From: Planctomycetota bacterium | Lineage (GTDB): Bacteria; Planctomycetota; Phycisphaerae; UBA1845 | DNA: 6,278 nucleotides | NCBI GenBank assembly: GCA_022567365.1 | Contig: JADFHG010000238.1 | Location: 1-6,278 of the forward strand | Direction of reading: 5' to 3' | Part shown: positions 5,364-6,278 of the stretch, piece by piece | Position numbering within the stretch: the first letter of the stretch is position 1 | Layout: every line of letters begins with the position of its first letter | Notes under the pieces: generated by a model | The model's input: only the letters and a program-made list of their open reading frames with translations | Told to the model about the DNA's origin: nothing | Database searches by the model: none | Made by a program: the position numbers and the translations under genes

Positions 5364-6278
5364 TCAGCCGACGAGTTCCGAAATCTTAACGCGCTGCTGC
5401 AAGAAAAAGTACGTGTGAAGAGCCACAACGAACAGGTTCACCCAGAACCCGATCCGCGCGCAGGTGTACAACTTTCCCCACCAACCCGTCAGCGTGAACA
5501 TAGCCGGCAGCCCACTGGCTAATTCTTTCATCTCCAGTCGCTTCGTCTTCCACAGCATGATGCCGCGTGTAAGGTTGTACGCGAGGCCATACAGGAAGAG
5601 CCCAAATTCGAGATGGAATACCAGTGCGTCCAGCCTGTGCCCGCCGCTGACGATGAAGCGCACCAGGGCAACCCACAGCGAGATCGTGGTGTCATCATCC
5701 CCAAGCCCGAACTTTGCAATCGACCATTGCTTCACGACGAACCATAAGGACGGGACTAGAAACGCGCACAGTTCCGTCAGGTGGATCCACGTCAGAAACC
5801 CGCTATAGGCATAGCGAAGCCGCGCGACGTCATCCGAGATGATCATCAGCATTCGATCACCCTTGCTGAGCCCACCGTAATCATCGAGGCACTCGAGCGC
5901 ATGGCGGGCGATTCTGCAGTTCCTCACACTCGCTCTCTCAAACCTTGTGCCGACGTTCATTTGCGCGCCGAGGAGATTCGCGCCGGTCAAGTCCGTGTTG
6001 CAAAGGTTGGCGTTATTTAGTTTGACGCCTCGCAGATCATTCTTAGAGAGCTTGGCACCGCTCAGGTTAGCGTTGCTGAGGTCGGCAGACGAGAGGCTGA
6101 CAAGCCTGAGGTCGGCACCGCGAAGGTCGACACTGTTGAGGGCGGCATAGGCGAAGTCGGCATCACCGAAGTCGGCACCGGTGAGGTCGGCACGGTTGAG
6201 GTCGGCACGGCTGAGGTTCGTACCGTGGAGGTTGGCGCCGTTGAGTTTGGCGGCGCCAAGGTTCGCCCGACTGAGATC
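5364..6278 (-). CDS. Pentapeptide-repeat protein with a C-terminal multi-pass membrane domain (5' end outside the window)
   Basis: The frame is open from the right edge to TGA at 5364-5366, giving 304 visible residues and no start codon. Residues 1 to about 115 are over twenty uninterrupted A(D/N)LXX-type pentapeptides, such as DLSRA, NLHGT, DLNRA, DLTGA, DLRGA, DLSNA, NLSGA and NLLGA. These are expected to fold as a right-handed four-sided beta-helix. A polar linker (about 116-157, with GDRMLMIISDDVARLRYAY) follows. The membrane part has hydrophobic segments at about 159-182, 218-243 and 274-293, and a shorter one at 199-211, so three or four passes. No potassium-channel filter (T-x-G-Y/F-G), kinase or enzyme motif is visible. 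The family acts as protein-interaction scaffolds, and a few members mimic DNA; nothing here indicates DNA-gyrase binding. TTG codons inside the repeats could be mistaken for starts, but the repeat pattern continues upstream without a break. Function is unknown. Confidence 0.88.
   Translation of the reverse strand, partial: DLSRANLGAAKLNGANLHGTNLSRADLNRADLTGADFGDADFAYAALNSVDLRGADLRLVSLSSADLSNANLSGAKLSKNDLRGVKLNNANLCNTDLTGANLLGAQMNVGTRFERASVRNCRIARHALECLDDYGGLSKGDRMLMIISDDVARLRYAYSGFLTWIHLTELCAFLVPSLWFVVKQWSIAKFGLGDDDTTISLWVALVRFIVSGGHRLDALVFHLEFGLFLYGLAYNLTRGIMLWKTKRLEMKELASGLPAMFTLTGWWGKLYTCARIGFWVNLFVVALHTYFFLQQRVKISELVG
6168..6242 (-). repeat. 15-bp DNA-level tandem repeats coding pentapeptides
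   Basis: Five 15-bp units lie head to tail from 6168 to 6242, each resembling GAGGTCGGCACGGTT on the plus strand. Units 6183-6197 and 6198-6212 differ at a single base. They encode DLXXA pentapeptides on the minus strand. Conservation at the nucleotide level, beyond what the protein needs, suggests local expansion by slippage or unequal crossing over. Units further left (below about 6150) have diverged. Confidence 0.75.

Noticed and set aside
5364..5840. Potassium-channel domain after the pentapeptide repeats
   Set aside because: No T-x-G-Y/F-G selectivity filter is present, and the spacing of the hydrophobic segments does not suggest a two-helix pore module.
5364..5990. A complete 208-residue protein starting at TTG 5990
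   Set aside because: The TTG is the Leu codon inside a DLTGA pentapeptide, and the repeat series continues in frame to the window edge. The gene is larger and cut off by the edge.
6062..6259. Minus-strand frame encoding Pro-Thr-Ser repeats, and the opposite plus-strand frame at 5947-6150
   Set aside because: Both are out-of-frame readings of the 15-bp pentapeptide-coding repeats. The A(D/N)LXX frame is continuous with the downstream membrane domain.
6062..6278. Regular 15-bp repeats as a CRISPR array or satellite
   Set aside because: The units are contiguous without spacers, keep a codon frame and encode a known repeat type.

Overview
The window is GC-rich, with G or C in most third codon positions, and carries five protein genes on both strands with no rRNA, tRNA or CRISPR array. 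It most resembles a planctomycete or a near relative. Four things point that way: the C-terminal domain of the large secreted protein (a conserved HGRWPDSLAEL...DPFTG...IYS..NGIDDGG...FVFWPPQ pattern that I associate from memory with planctomycete hypothetical proteins), an ECF sigma/anti-sigma pair without a zinc motif, a bacterial RRM protein, and a long pentapeptide-repeat protein. The lineage is an inference; no marker gene is present.

Layout. Positions 1-239 hold no convincing gene but contain a perfect 17-bp tandem duplication and two adjacent stem-loops. The minus-strand RRM RNA-binding protein gene (240-518) has its own good sigma-70-type promoter (658-687) and a leader of about 130 nt with hairpins and a 16-codon upstream reading frame whose stop overlaps the RRM start. 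Next, reading leftwards on the minus strand from 2191, come an ECF sigma factor (1499-2191) and a membrane-anchored anti-sigma-like protein (717-1499). They are joined by a TAATG stop/start overlap and so form one translationally coupled operon, with a possible extended -10 promoter at 2228-2236.

The divergent 462-nt intergenic region (2192-2653) contains GC-rich short repeats and a 123-bp non-coding element (2431-2553). The element has 18-bp perfect terminal inverted repeats enclosing two inverted GTAG-headed hairpins, which is the architecture of a REPIN or REP doublet. The differences between its two hairpin arms preserve base pairing. To its right, on the plus strand, a large exported protein (2654-5242; 862 aa) with a perfect GGAGGT ribosome binding site fuses a sialidase/BNR-like beta-propeller to a helix-rich C-terminal region. 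A 121-nt convergent gap (5243-5363) with no clear terminator separates it from a minus-strand pentapeptide-repeat membrane protein (5364-6278) that runs off the right edge.

The sigma factor, kept inactive by a one-pass membrane partner with a large extracytoplasmic domain, probably links an envelope signal to transcription. The divergently placed secreted propeller protein is a plausible but unproven target. The RRM protein looks independently expressed. The least explained items are the covarying REPIN-like element, the anti-sigma sensor domain, the RRM leader, and the fusion of pentapeptide repeats to a multi-pass membrane domain.
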